Below are positions 1 to 5,932 of a stretch of DNA of 17,771 bases, one piece after another (the stretch's first letter is position 1; each line of letters begins with the position of its first letter). The notes under the pieces are model-generated. The model searched no databases and was not told the origin of the DNA. It saw nothing but the letters and a program-made list of their open reading frames with translations. The position numbers and the translations under genes were made by a program. Origin of the DNA: Methanobacteriota archaeon (lineage in GTDB: Archaea; Thermoplasmatota; Thermoplasmata; Methanomassiliicoccales; Methanomethylophilaceae); contig JAAYAP010000002.1 of NCBI GenBank assembly GCA_012719315.1, positions 1 to 17,771 on the forward strand, in the 5' to 3' direction.

Positions 1-23
1 TATGACAGACTAGTCCTATTTGG

Positions 24-37
24 TATAAATACTTTCC
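24..37 (-). promoter_or_regulatory. TATA box with BRE, minus strand, probably for a gene beyond the left edge
   Basis: Read on the minus strand this is GGAAAG followed by TATTTATA, a good archaeal BRE plus TATA box. Its centre near 27 places a transcription start at about position 1, so the gene it serves would begin just outside the window on the left. It lies downstream of the SCP2-like gene on the same strand and would be a separate promoter for the next gene. The plus-strand reading lacks a purine-rich BRE and would run antisense into that gene. Confidence 0.45.
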
Positions 38-72
38 ATAGGATACCGGATCAACCCGGCTAAGTCCGCGTC

Positions 73-405
73 TCAGAAGAACTTCTTCAGGAACATCATG
101 TCTTCCAGTCGGCCGTCGATCCGTATCTTCTTCGTTATGTAGGCCTTCATCGGCCGCAGGGTCCCGTCGATCAGGGCGTTCAGGTCGGCTTCGGAGACCG
201 AAAGGGTCACATCGGCCGCGGGCAGGACCTCGTCCTTGAAGTCGACGATGCGGGCATCGGCGAGCCTCAGCGAGTATCCCCCGTCGCCCAGGTCGATGTT
301 GAATGTCTTGGCGAGGTGCGCCACCTCGTTGCGGGCGGCTTCGTCCCTGTCCATCTTGCCGTGGAACTTGTCGATTAGGTTCTGGATCCGATCTTGAGTG
401 GTCAT
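73..405 (-). CDS. SCP2 sterol-binding-domain-like protein
   Basis: A 110-residue protein that looks like a stand-alone SCP2 (sterol carrier protein 2) domain. The recognisable part is the C-terminal half: a strand with DVTLSVSEADLNALIDG (about 65-81), then a basic turn and RIDGRLEDMMFLKKFF, as in SCP2 domains where a helix follows the 'G-x-L/M' strand. Family members bind lipids or other hydrophobic ligands in a tunnel; the ligand cannot be read from sequence. No signal peptide or membrane segment is seen. The ATG follows the rnhB stop by six bases, with GGTGAT as Shine-Dalgarno sequence at about 410-415, so the two genes are probably co-transcribed. The family call is by motif shape only; an unrelated small alpha/beta protein remains possible. 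Confidence 0.6.
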   Translation of the reverse strand: MTTQDRIQNLIDKFHGKMDRDEAARNEVAHLAKTFNIDLGDGGYSLRLADARIVDFKDEVLPAADVTLSVSEADLNALIDGTLRPMKAYITKKIRIDGRLEDMMFLKKFF

Positions 406-411
406 GTCTTA

Positions 412-1053
412 TCACCAATCCGTGAGCTTGGAGTTGCGCGCGGCCGCCATCATGTGCCTGACCGGCTCCCACGAGCGCCGGACGTGCGCCGGCGGCTCGC
501 CGTCCCGGCGGATCCGTCCGTCGATGAAATCCATCGTCGTGCGGTCGCTCGGATAGCCGCTGCCGACCGTCTCGCCGAACCCGGCTGCGATCTCCTCCAT
601 GATGCGGTCCCTGGTCACTTTCGCGATTATCGACGCGGCGGAGACCACGGGGTAGGCATCATCGGCCCCGTGCCTCCCGATTACCTCGGTGTTCTTTAAC
701 CTTGCCGACATGGCGCTGGAGAAGATCATCTCGTTGGGGTCGGGGCAATCCGCGTAGACGGTGTCGACCCGCATCGCCGCGGCCGCTTCCAGGAACATCT
801 CCATCTCGATCTCGTTGAGCGACCGTCTCTGCCTGCGGGCATCGATCTCCTCGGCGGAGGCGATGACCACGCAGTGGTGCTCGCAGACCTCCAGGATCTC
901 CCCGTGCATCCGCTCCCTGGTCCTCTCCGCGAGCCTCTTGGAGTCCCTGACGCCGATGGCCCGCAGCGCCGAATCGTCCTCGACGTACACCGCCGCCACG
1001 ACCAGCGGACCCATCACGGAGCCCCTCCCGGCTTCATCGATACCGCAGAACAC
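412..1053 (-). CDS. rnhB: Ribonuclease HII
   Basis: RNase HII cuts the RNA strand of RNA-DNA hybrids and removes single ribonucleotides misincorporated in DNA. The protein of 213 residues opens with IDEAGRG (catalytic Asp6 and Glu7), followed by DSKRL (37-41), YADCPD with the third catalytic Asp at 102, and HGADDAYPVVSAASIIAKV with the fourth acidic residue at 131-132; SGYPSD (165-170) carries the conserved Tyr. The frame is open upstream to an ATG at 1158, but those 35 residues are Pro/Arg-rich and unlike the family. I choose the GTG at 1051-1053 because it places the DEAGRG motif at residue 6, as in archaeal members, and lies about 27 bases from the TATA box at 1078-1083, which predicts a leaderless message. 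Next on the strand is the SCP2-like gene. Confidence 0.93.
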   Translation of the reverse strand: MFCGIDEAGRGSVMGPLVVAAVYVEDDSALRAIGVRDSKRLAERTRERMHGEILEVCEHHCVVIASAEEIDARRQRRSLNEIEMEMFLEAAAAMRVDTVYADCPDPNEMIFSSAMSARLKNTEVIGRHGADDAYPVVSAASIIAKVTRDRIMEEIAAGFGETVGSGYPSDRTTMDFIDGRIRRDGEPPAHVRRSWEPVRHMMAAARNSKLTDW

Positions 1054-1077
1054 GGAGGATGTCAGGGCGGGTACGCG

Positions 1078-1083
1078 ATATAA
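1078..1083 (-). promoter_or_regulatory. TATA box of rnhB
   Basis: Minus-strand TTATAT (within GCTTATATCGCG) is centred about 27 bases before the GTG proposed as the rnhB start. That is the normal distance from an archaeal TATA box to the transcription start, so the message would be leaderless. No Shine-Dalgarno sequence is seen before the GTG, which agrees. Confidence 0.55.
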
Positions 1084-1147
1084 GCGTTGCTTCGGCCGGG
1101 ACCTGCCGGCAGGCCATGCGGCGTGCGCCGGCGGATGCCGGGATCGG

Positions 1148-1166
1148 ACGGCCGGCACGGCCGTCG
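1148..1166. repeat. 19-bp inverted repeat (8-bp arms, 3-bp spacer) between rnhB and mptA
   Basis: GACGGCCG, spacer GCA, CGGCCGTC: perfect 8-bp arms in the divergent intergenic region. It lies about 35 bp upstream of the mptA TATA box and about 70 bp upstream of the rnhB one. A second perfect palindrome, CCTGCCGGCAGG, lies at 1102-1113. Either could be an operator, but chance palindromes are commoner in GC-rich DNA. Confidence 0.4.
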
Positions 1167-1191
1167 GAGCACAACCAAGTATGTGGTAATT

Positions 1192-1199
1192 TTATATAT
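1192..1199 (+). promoter_or_regulatory. TATA box of mptA
   Basis: TTTATATA is a consensus archaeal TATA box. It predicts a transcription start near 1222, leaving a leader of about 9 bases that contains AGGGTG as Shine-Dalgarno sequence before the ATG at 1231. Confidence 0.75.
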
Positions 1200-1230
1200 T
1201 TTAAGTCAGTGAAGCGACTCAGGGTGTAAC

Positions 1231-2121
1231 ATGGTTCTGAAATGCGATGTGCAATACGGCAAGGGCGACACCGGGTTCAAGCTCACCAAGGTCGGCGTCA
1301 CCGGCGTGAGGAAGCCCGTCCTCGTCAAGAGGGAGGGCAAGAGCAACAAGCTCAACGGGGCGCTCAACTGCTCCATGGACGTGTATGTCGACCTGCCGGC
1401 GACGCAGAAGGGCTCGCATCTCTCCCGGAATGTGGAGGTCATCAAGGAGATCGCCTTGACGAGCATCGAAGTGCCGGTGACCGGCCTGGAGAACATGGCG
1501 GCGGACATGTGCGAGAAGCTGCTGGTCCACCACGAGTACGCGGATAACGCCTACGTCGACGTCACCGCCGAGTACTTCCGCGAGAGCAAGACCCCGTTCG
1601 GCAAGGACACCTTCGAGATCTACAAGCTGATCGCCAGGGCCCAGGGGGTCCGTGGCAGGACCGTGAGGAAGACGATCGGGGTCGAGGTCATCGGCATGAC
1701 GGCCTGCCCCTGCGCCCAGCAGACGGTCACCGAGATGCTGTGCTGCGACCGGGGCTTCCCGGTGATGTCCCACAATCAGAGGAACGTCTGCATCCTGACG
1801 CTGACCATGGACCGCGATGTCAACGTCGAGGCCGACGACCTCATCGACCTGGTCCACCGGTCGTTCTCGTCGCCCACGTACGAGTTGCTCAAAAGGGATG
1901 ACGAGGGGCAGGTGGTGATCAACGCCCACGGCAATCCGCGGTTCGTCGAGGATGTCGCCAGGGTCACGCTGAAGAACCTGGTCGACGGCTACGGGAACCT
2001 TCCGGACGATGTCGAGGTCTTCGTCAAAAGCGAATCCGAGGAATCGATCCACAAACACAACGCCTATGCCGAGAGGACGGCGACGATGGGCGATCTGAGA
2101 AGGGAGAAGGCGGAGCAGTGA
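1231..2121 (+). CDS. mptA: GTP cyclohydrolase MptA (FolE2/type IB family)
   Basis: Archaeal GTP cyclohydrolase, an Fe(II)-dependent enzyme that turns GTP into 7,8-dihydroneopterin 2',3'-cyclic phosphate, the first step toward the pterin of tetrahydromethanopterin. The 296-residue protein shows the family signatures: VGVTGVRKPV (21-30), VDLPATQKGSHLSRN (53-67), the metal/catalytic cysteine region TACPCAQ (157-163, Cys159 and Cys161), SHNQRN (180-185), and C-terminal NPRFVEDVAR (235-244) followed by ESIHKHNAYAE (271-281). The length fits the archaeal family. The ATG has a TATA box and a Shine-Dalgarno sequence (AGGGTG) at proper distances. It is divergent from rnhB and convergent with the TPD nuclease gene, so it appears to be transcribed alone. 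Its presence suggests an organism that uses methanopterin-type C1 carriers. Confidence 0.93.
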   Translation: MVLKCDVQYGKGDTGFKLTKVGVTGVRKPVLVKREGKSNKLNGALNCSMDVYVDLPATQKGSHLSRNVEVIKEIALTSIEVPVTGLENMAADMCEKLLVHHEYADNAYVDVTAEYFRESKTPFGKDTFEIYKLIARAQGVRGRTVRKTIGVEVIGMTACPCAQQTVTEMLCCDRGFPVMSHNQRNVCILTLTMDRDVNVEADDLIDLVHRSFSSPTYELLKRDDEGQVVINAHGNPRFVEDVARVTLKNLVDGYGNLPDDVEVFVKSESEESIHKHNAYAERTATMGDLRREKAEQ

Positions 2122-2136
2122 GCCGGCTCACTGCTC
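2113..2136. repeat. 24-bp perfect palindrome over two convergent stop codons
   Basis: The left arm GAGCAGTGAGCC is followed directly by its exact reverse complement. Both converging genes end in Glu-Gln-stop, written GAG CAG TGA on each strand, and their stop codons (2119-2121 plus; 2128-2130 minus) sit inside the palindrome. RNA from either strand could fold into a hairpin of about 10 bp with a four-base loop, so it may serve as a two-way 3' end element. There is no T-run next to it. Confidence 0.8.
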
Positions 2137-2895
2137 GATCCTCACCAGTTTCTTGTCCAGCAGGCTCATGTCCTCGAGGTAGATGTTGTCCGGGCACTCC
2201 TGATCCTTCAGGCAGCCCGTCCAGTACACGACCACGCCCGGACCGAAGAGCTGGGTGTAGGGCACGAGCTGCTTCCGCGAGTTGAACCTGAATTCCACCC
2301 CGTCGCCGAAAGACGCCTTGCTCTCGATCCAGAAGATCTTCTTGCCGTCGTACATCATCGGCTCCCTCAGCAGGCAGTCGGGGGTCTTGGTGCTGCCTTC
2401 GAGGTTCCTGATCTCGTCCTCGGTGAGGTATTCGATCCCCTGCTCGTCCAACCATCCCTGCAGGAGCCCTTCGCCCCACTCGCCCCGCTCCTTCTGCCTG
2501 TCGTTGGCCGCGGGCGAGTACACCGGATCGCGGCCGACCGCCTCGCGGACCTCGGCGGCGGTCTCGGGGCTCTCCAGGAGCCCGGGGTTGCGGATGATGC
2601 TCCAGAACTGCTTCTTCGAGAGGCCGTCCTCCTGGAAGATCATCATCATCACCAGTATCGGCGGGAATCTGTACTTCTTGGAGAGCTCCGAGAAGCTCTT
2701 GCCGCGGTGCCATTCCCTGAGCATGTTCCGCGCGTTGTTCTTCACCACATGGAAGCGCTTCTTGACGCTCCTGCTGACCTTCTGCGTGTATAGGGTGTCC
2801 AGCAGCCTCCTGTCGTACCCCTCTTCTTCGAACCGGTCCAGGTCCTCGGGGTCCACGAGGCCGTCGTACAGCCTTTTGTACTCCTTGTAATCCAT
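2128..2895 (-). CDS. TPD-domain nuclease, homologue of human CDIN1 (C15orf41)
   Basis: A 255-residue protein of the TPD family, whose human member CDIN1 partners codanin-1. The N-terminal 110 residues are basic and helical (for example SRSVKKRFHVVKNNARNML, 41-59; a helix-turn-helix-like FSELSKKYRFPPILVMMM, 68-85). The C-terminal half looks like a PD-(D/E)xK nuclease: GEWGEGLLQGWLDEQGI (138-153) with a candidate Glu, KTPDCLL (170-176, Asp173), then IFWIESK (187-193) giving Glu191 and Lys193, and a following Asp/Gln-bearing stretch with RKQLVPY. The core residues are all present, so an active enzyme is plausible; the substrate is unknown. The ATG lies four bases after the oxidoreductase stop, with GTGAG as a weak Shine-Dalgarno sequence, indicating one transcript. 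Family assignment is from memory of the TPD motif, not a search. Confidence 0.75.
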   Translation of the reverse strand: MDYKEYKRLYDGLVDPEDLDRFEEEGYDRRLLDTLYTQKVSRSVKKRFHVVKNNARNMLREWHRGKSFSELSKKYRFPPILVMMMIFQEDGLSKKQFWSIIRNPGLLESPETAAEVREAVGRDPVYSPAANDRQKERGEWGEGLLQGWLDEQGIEYLTEDEIRNLEGSTKTPDCLLREPMMYDGKKIFWIESKASFGDGVEFRFNSRKQLVPYTQLFGPGVVVYWTGCLKDQECPDNIYLEDMSLLDKKLVRIEQ

Positions 2896-2899
2896 TATC

Positions 2900-4249
2900 T
2901 CACTGATTCAACCTGCGGCAGAGGTCCTCCGCCGCTTTGATCGCCACATCCTGCACCATCGAGGCGGGAGGGCAGTATGCATTCTCCGCGCGCACCAGGA
3001 AATCGTCGGCGGTGACGCCTTCGACGACCGCCGCCGTCAGCCAGTTGATGCGCCCCGTGGCATCCTCTCCCGCGATGATCTGGGCACCGACGATCCTGCG
3101 GGATACGCGGTCTGCCGAGATCTTGACGGTGAGCGGGGTGCCGCCCGGGTAGTACCTTGCGCGGGTGGATCCCGCGGCCTTGCCGGACACGGTCTCGATG
3201 CCGTACCAGGACGCCAGTCCCTGCGACAGCCCCGTGCCGGCGATCTGCAGGTCGCCGATGACGCTCACCCACGGGCTGGCAACAGGTCCGGACAGCGCTT
3301 TGCCGCCGGCCGCGTTGATGCCCGCGACCCGTCCTTCCTTGACGGCGGACGAGCCGAGCTGGCTCATGGTCGGGCCGGGCATGACCGCCGATTCGCTCTG
3401 CACCAGGTCGCCGGCCAGGAACACGTCGGGGACCAGACGTCCCCGCCTGTAGGCCTGCATCGTGGGTGCGACGACCGCCCCGCCCAGCTGCCCGACGTCG
3501 AGGCCGAGCTGCGTCACGAGGTCGAGGTTGGCGCGCACGCCCGTGGCCAGCACGACCATGTCGCAGGCGTGCTCCGCGCCGCCGGCCCTGACGCCGGTGA
3601 CGCGGTCCTCGCCGAGGATCGCCTGCACCGGCGCGTTCATCACGAAACGGATGCCTTTCTCCTCGAGGTACGCCTGCACCGGCGCCGCCATGTCCCTGTC
3701 GGCGATCCTCGGGATCACCTGGTCCATCATCTCGACGACGGTGACCTCCTTGCCGAGGGCGGTGAACGCCAGTGCGAGCTCGAGCCCGATCACGCCGGCT
3801 CCGGCGATGACCACCTTGCGCGCGTCCTTGAGCGCCGCCTCGATCCTCCTGCCGTCGTTTATCGTCCTGACCTGGAACACGCCCTCGAGCCCGACGCCCT
3901 GTATGGGGGGCACGAAGACCCTTCCGCCGGCGGCGATGACCAGGGCGTCGTACCGGTAGGTCTCCCCGCCGGCGGTGACCGTCCTGCCCTCGCCGTCGAC
4001 CGCCTCGACCCTGATGCCGGTGCGGACGTCGATGTCCCGCTCCTCCCTGTAGAATCCGGGGGTGTGCATGACGATGTCCTCCCAGGACGACATCCCTTCC
4101 AGCACCCAGGGGATGACGCAGGGGGAGTAGGCGATGTCCGAATCCTCCGTGAACACGGTTATCCTCGCCGAGGCGTCGGTCGCCCTGGCCGAGGAGGCCG
4201 CGGTCATGCCTGCCGCCCCCGACCCGATGATGATGATTTCCCTGGCCAT
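2900..4249 (-). CDS. FAD/NAD(P)H-dependent disulfide oxidoreductase, CoA-disulfide reductase/NADH oxidase-like
   Basis: A 449-residue flavoprotein of the pyridine nucleotide-disulfide oxidoreductase class. From the N-terminus: FAD Rossmann motif GSGAAG (10-15); a single redox cysteine in SPCVIPW (Cys44), at the position of the CoA-disulfide reductase / NADH oxidase / persulfide reductase cysteine; NAD(P)-binding GAGVIG (150-155); second FAD motif VFLAGDL (276-282); and a C-terminal dimerisation domain with GTPLTVKI and RIVGAQIIAGEDATGRIN. The physiological substrate (CoA disulfide, polysulfide, oxygen) cannot be told. The frame is open to an ATG at 4273, but I prefer the ATG at 4247-4249: AGGT stands 7 bases before it, the Rossmann motif then begins right after the start, and the TATA element near 4285-4292 is too close to the earlier ATG. 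It leads the operon with the TPD nuclease. Confidence 0.82.
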   Translation of the reverse strand: MAREIIIIGSGAAGMTAASSARATDASARITVFTEDSDIAYSPCVIPWVLEGMSSWEDIVMHTPGFYREERDIDVRTGIRVEAVDGEGRTVTAGGETYRYDALVIAAGGRVFVPPIQGVGLEGVFQVRTINDGRRIEAALKDARKVVIAGAGVIGLELALAFTALGKEVTVVEMMDQVIPRIADRDMAAPVQAYLEEKGIRFVMNAPVQAILGEDRVTGVRAGGAEHACDMVVLATGVRANLDLVTQLGLDVGQLGGAVVAPTMQAYRRGRLVPDVFLAGDLVQSESAVMPGPTMSQLGSSAVKEGRVAGINAAGGKALSGPVASPWVSVIGDLQIAGTGLSQGLASWYGIETVSGKAAGSTRARYYPGGTPLTVKISADRVSRRIVGAQIIAGEDATGRINWLTAAVVEGVTADDFLVRAENAYCPPASMVQDVAIKAAEDLCRRLNQ

Positions 4250-4283
4250 TTGGCTTACCTTTGTCTGGTCCAATTCCGCTAAC

Positions 4284-4299
4284 GGTTATTAACCTTTCT
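4284..4299 (-). promoter_or_regulatory. Promoter of the oxidoreductase operon: palindromic TATA element plus BRE
   Basis: The minus strand reads AGAAAG (BRE-like) then GGTTAATAACC. The core is a near-perfect palindrome (5-bp arms around one central base), so it reads as a TATA-like element on both strands. Leftward it predicts a start near 4262 and a leader of about 12 bases before the ATG at 4249. Rightward it would give a leader of about 45 bases before RaSEA, but with a poorer BRE. Confidence 0.5.
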
Positions 4300-4361
4300 T
4301 ACGTGAGGCGCCGCGAAGGGTTAACTACATGCAGACCCTGAGGGGCGATGGAGCATAGGAG

Positions 4362-5366
4362 ATGAAGGAGAGGAGATCGCCGTCGGAGTTGGAGGCGCTT
4401 TGGAAGGAGAAGGACCTGTCGGCCGGGAGGACGGTCGACGCGATGGTCGTGATCATGCGCACCCGCGGCTGTTCCTGGGCGGCGACCGGCGGATGCACGA
4501 TGTGCGGATACAGGCGGGCCTCGGTCAAAGAGGTCTCCGCCGACGACCTCGGCCGCCAGATCGACCAGGCGCTGGCGGCGTACGAAGGCGAGCCGTTCGT
4601 GAAGATATACACGTCCGGGAGCTTCCTGGACGACGACGAGGTCCCTCCCGCGGTGCGCGAGAGGATCTTCGGGGAGTTCGCCGCCTGCGAACGCATCCTC
4701 GTCGAGTCCCGTCCGGAGTTCGTCACCCCGGAACGGCTGGCGACGCTCCCGCGGACCGTCACGCTCGCGCTGGGTCTGGAGAGCTCGGACCCGGAGGTCC
4801 TGAAGCGTTCCGTCAACAAGGGGTTCACCCCCGAGGACAGCAGACGGGCGGGCCTGGCGGCCAAGGAGGCCGGGTTGACGGTCAGGACGTACCTGCTCCT
4901 GAAGCCGCCGTTCCTCACCGAGGGCGCGGCCATCGCGGACACGGTGGAATCGGCGCTGTTCGCCGACGGGTTCTCGGACGAGATCTCGATCAACCCGCTC
5001 AACATCCAGAACGGCACCCTGGCCGAGCGGCTCTGGCGGCGGGGGGAGCTGAGGACGCCCTGGCTGTGGTCGCTGGTCGAGGTGCTGAGGACCCTGTCCG
5101 ACAGGGTCGGCGCCAGGCTGATGTCGTCCCCTTCGGGGGGCGGTTCGCAGAGGGGCGCGCACAACTGCGGCAAGTGCGACAAGGCGGTCCTGGCGGCGGT
5201 CGAGCGTTTCTCGCTCACGCAGGACCCCGAGGACCTCGACGTCGCCTGCGGATGCGCCGCCGATTGGAAAAGGTATATTGACGCGGAGAGGCTACTGGGC
5301 ACGCCGGCCGACCTGGAACGCGGGTTCGACAACGAACTGGCGATCGGAAAGGGGGATTCATCATGA
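4362..5366 (+). CDS. Archaeosine biosynthesis radical SAM protein RaSEA
   Basis: A radical SAM enzyme of the ELP3-like archaeal family that, with ArcS, completes archaeosine at position 15 of tRNA by cleaving the lysine side chain attached to preQ0. In the 334-residue protein the 4Fe-4S cysteines are in an atypical spacing, CSWAATGGCTMC (Cys37, Cys45, Cys48), which is the hallmark of this family; GLESSD (138-143) and the KGFTPED stretch (153-159) follow as in ELP3-type radical SAM proteins. Further cysteines near the C-terminus (HNCGKC, 269/272, and CGC, 296/298) may bind a second metal. The ATG has GGAG eight bases upstream (4350-4353). The stop overlaps the next start (ATGA), so the following small gene is co-translated. 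No ArcS or other tRNA modification gene lies in view. Confidence 0.85.
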   Translation: MKERRSPSELEALWKEKDLSAGRTVDAMVVIMRTRGCSWAATGGCTMCGYRRASVKEVSADDLGRQIDQALAAYEGEPFVKIYTSGSFLDDDEVPPAVRERIFGEFAACERILVESRPEFVTPERLATLPRTVTLALGLESSDPEVLKRSVNKGFTPEDSRRAGLAAKEAGLTVRTYLLLKPPFLTEGAAIADTVESALFADGFSDEISINPLNIQNGTLAERLWRRGELRTPWLWSLVEVLRTLSDRVGARLMSSPSGGGSQRGAHNCGKCDKAVLAAVERFSLTQDPEDLDVACGCAADWKRYIDAERLLGTPADLERGFDNELAIGKGDSS

Positions 5367-5689
5367 GATACGACATAAAGAGGGGATGGTACAAGAACAT
5401 CGAGGGCGACGGCCTCAAGAGGATCATGGAGGACATGTTCGGCAACGTGTCCGAGGAGGATGGGCTGCTCGTCTCGTCATACGGGGTCATGGCCAGGATC
5501 ATGGTCGGAACGGTGTCCAAAGAGGTGCTGGAGATCAGCACCGAGAACCACACGGGACGGCAGTTCGCCGACGAAGAGATCCTCGACAGCAAACGGAAAC
5601 TCAACGCCTTCGCCGAGAAGGCCACCGGCTTCGACGCCAAGGCGAGGATGAAGCGCGCCAAGGACAAGGCGAAGAAGGGAGAGCTCTGA
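5363..5689 (+). CDS. DUF5611-like small protein
   Basis: A soluble 108-residue protein with no signal peptide or membrane segment. It opens with RYDIKRGWYKNIEGDGLKR, has a central beta-like segment (GLLVSSYGVMARIMVGTVSKEV cut by a conserved-looking Gly-Val), and ends in a helix and a lysine-rich tail (FAEKATGFDAKARMKRAKDKAKK region, about 83-106). This matches my memory of the archaeal DUF5611 family, whose function is unknown; I could not verify it. Its ATG overlaps the RaSEA stop (ATGA), a strong hint of co-expression and possibly of a link to tRNA modification, though that is inference. The gene ends before the ribosomal-protein promoter. Confidence 0.65.
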   Translation: MRYDIKRGWYKNIEGDGLKRIMEDMFGNVSEEDGLLVSSYGVMARIMVGTVSKEVLEISTENHTGRQFADEEILDSKRKLNAFAEKATGFDAKARMKRAKDKAKKGEL

Positions 5690-5703
5690 ACGGCTCCCCT
5701 TCC

Positions 5704-5748
5704 GCCGGCGCGGATGCCGGCGACGCGTCCGGCGTCTGAGCATCTTTT
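5704..5748 (+). terminator. Possible hairpin terminator after the DUF5611-like gene
   Basis: GC-rich inverted repeats follow the stop: two GCCGGC palindromes (5705-5710, 5716-5721) and a GACGC/GCGTC stem with a five-base loop (5722-5736), then TTTT at 5745-5748. The T-run is short and merges with the next TATA box, so termination here is uncertain. Confidence 0.3.
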
Positions 5749-5753
5749 ATATA
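5746..5753 (+). promoter_or_regulatory. TATA box of the ribosomal-protein operon
   Basis: TTTATATA is a consensus archaeal TATA box, the only strong one before L3. It predicts transcription from about 5776, which leaves a leader of about 170 bases before the L3 start at 5948. Such a leader is long for an archaeal message. Confidence 0.75.
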
Positions 5754-5778
5754 CAAGATGAACCTACCTTTTCTCGGA

Positions 5779-5932
5779 TTGGACAGACTGATGTCCGACC
5801 AGACGCAAAGGGCAATGCTCACGCAACCCATGTTCACTCATATCGAATCTCTTTTCGAGATGGATCGGCGTCACGGTCGGAACATAAGACGGTTCGTCAA
5901 ATAAAACGCGAGGTTAGCGAAGAGACCCTCGC
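5779..5932 (+). promoter_or_regulatory. Structured leader of the ribosomal-protein operon (candidate cis-regulatory RNA)
   Basis: Three local hairpins can be drawn in the predicted leader: TTGGACA/TGTCCGA (5779-5785 with 5792-5798, one G-U pair, six-base loop) right at the predicted 5' end; ATCTC/GAGAT (5847-5851 with 5857-5861); and GCGAGG/CCTCGC (5908-5913 with 5927-5932) just before L3. In addition TCCGACC (5794-5800) can pair with GGTCGGA (5875-5881), which excludes the first hairpin. The pairings are seen by eye; no folding energy or covariation was computed. L3 itself has only a weak Shine-Dalgarno sequence. Confidence 0.4.
5791..5904 (+). CDS. Possible small leader ORF upstream of L3
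   Basis: An open frame from an ATG at 5791 to TAA at 5902-5904 encodes 37 residues, starting MSDQTQRAML and ending in the basic RRHGRNIRRFVK. An in-frame ATG at 5758 would give 48 residues, but it precedes the transcription start predicted from the TATA box. I recognise no family. Third codon positions are clearly less GC-rich than in the neighbouring genes, so the coding signal is weak. The ATG lies in the loop and 3' arm of the first leader hairpin, and no convincing Shine-Dalgarno sequence precedes it. It could be a leader peptide, a lineage-specific small protein, or a chance frame in a regulatory RNA. Confidence 0.3.
   Translation: MSDQTQRAMLTQPMFTHIESLFEMDRRHGRNIRRFVK

Noticed and set aside
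24..31. The same AT-rich element read as a plus-strand TATA box
   Set aside because: It lacks a purine-rich BRE on that strand and would only give antisense RNA to the SCP2-like gene.
394..699. Plus-strand frame opposite rnhB
   Set aside because: Lies antisense to conserved RNase HII motifs and has no recognisable features.
2024..2713. Long minus-strand frame of 229 codons, mostly over the TPD nuclease gene and running into the end of mptA
   Set aside because: It is low-complexity, rich in Arg, Gly and Pro, and overlaps genes with clear family motifs; a shadow frame of GC-rich DNA.
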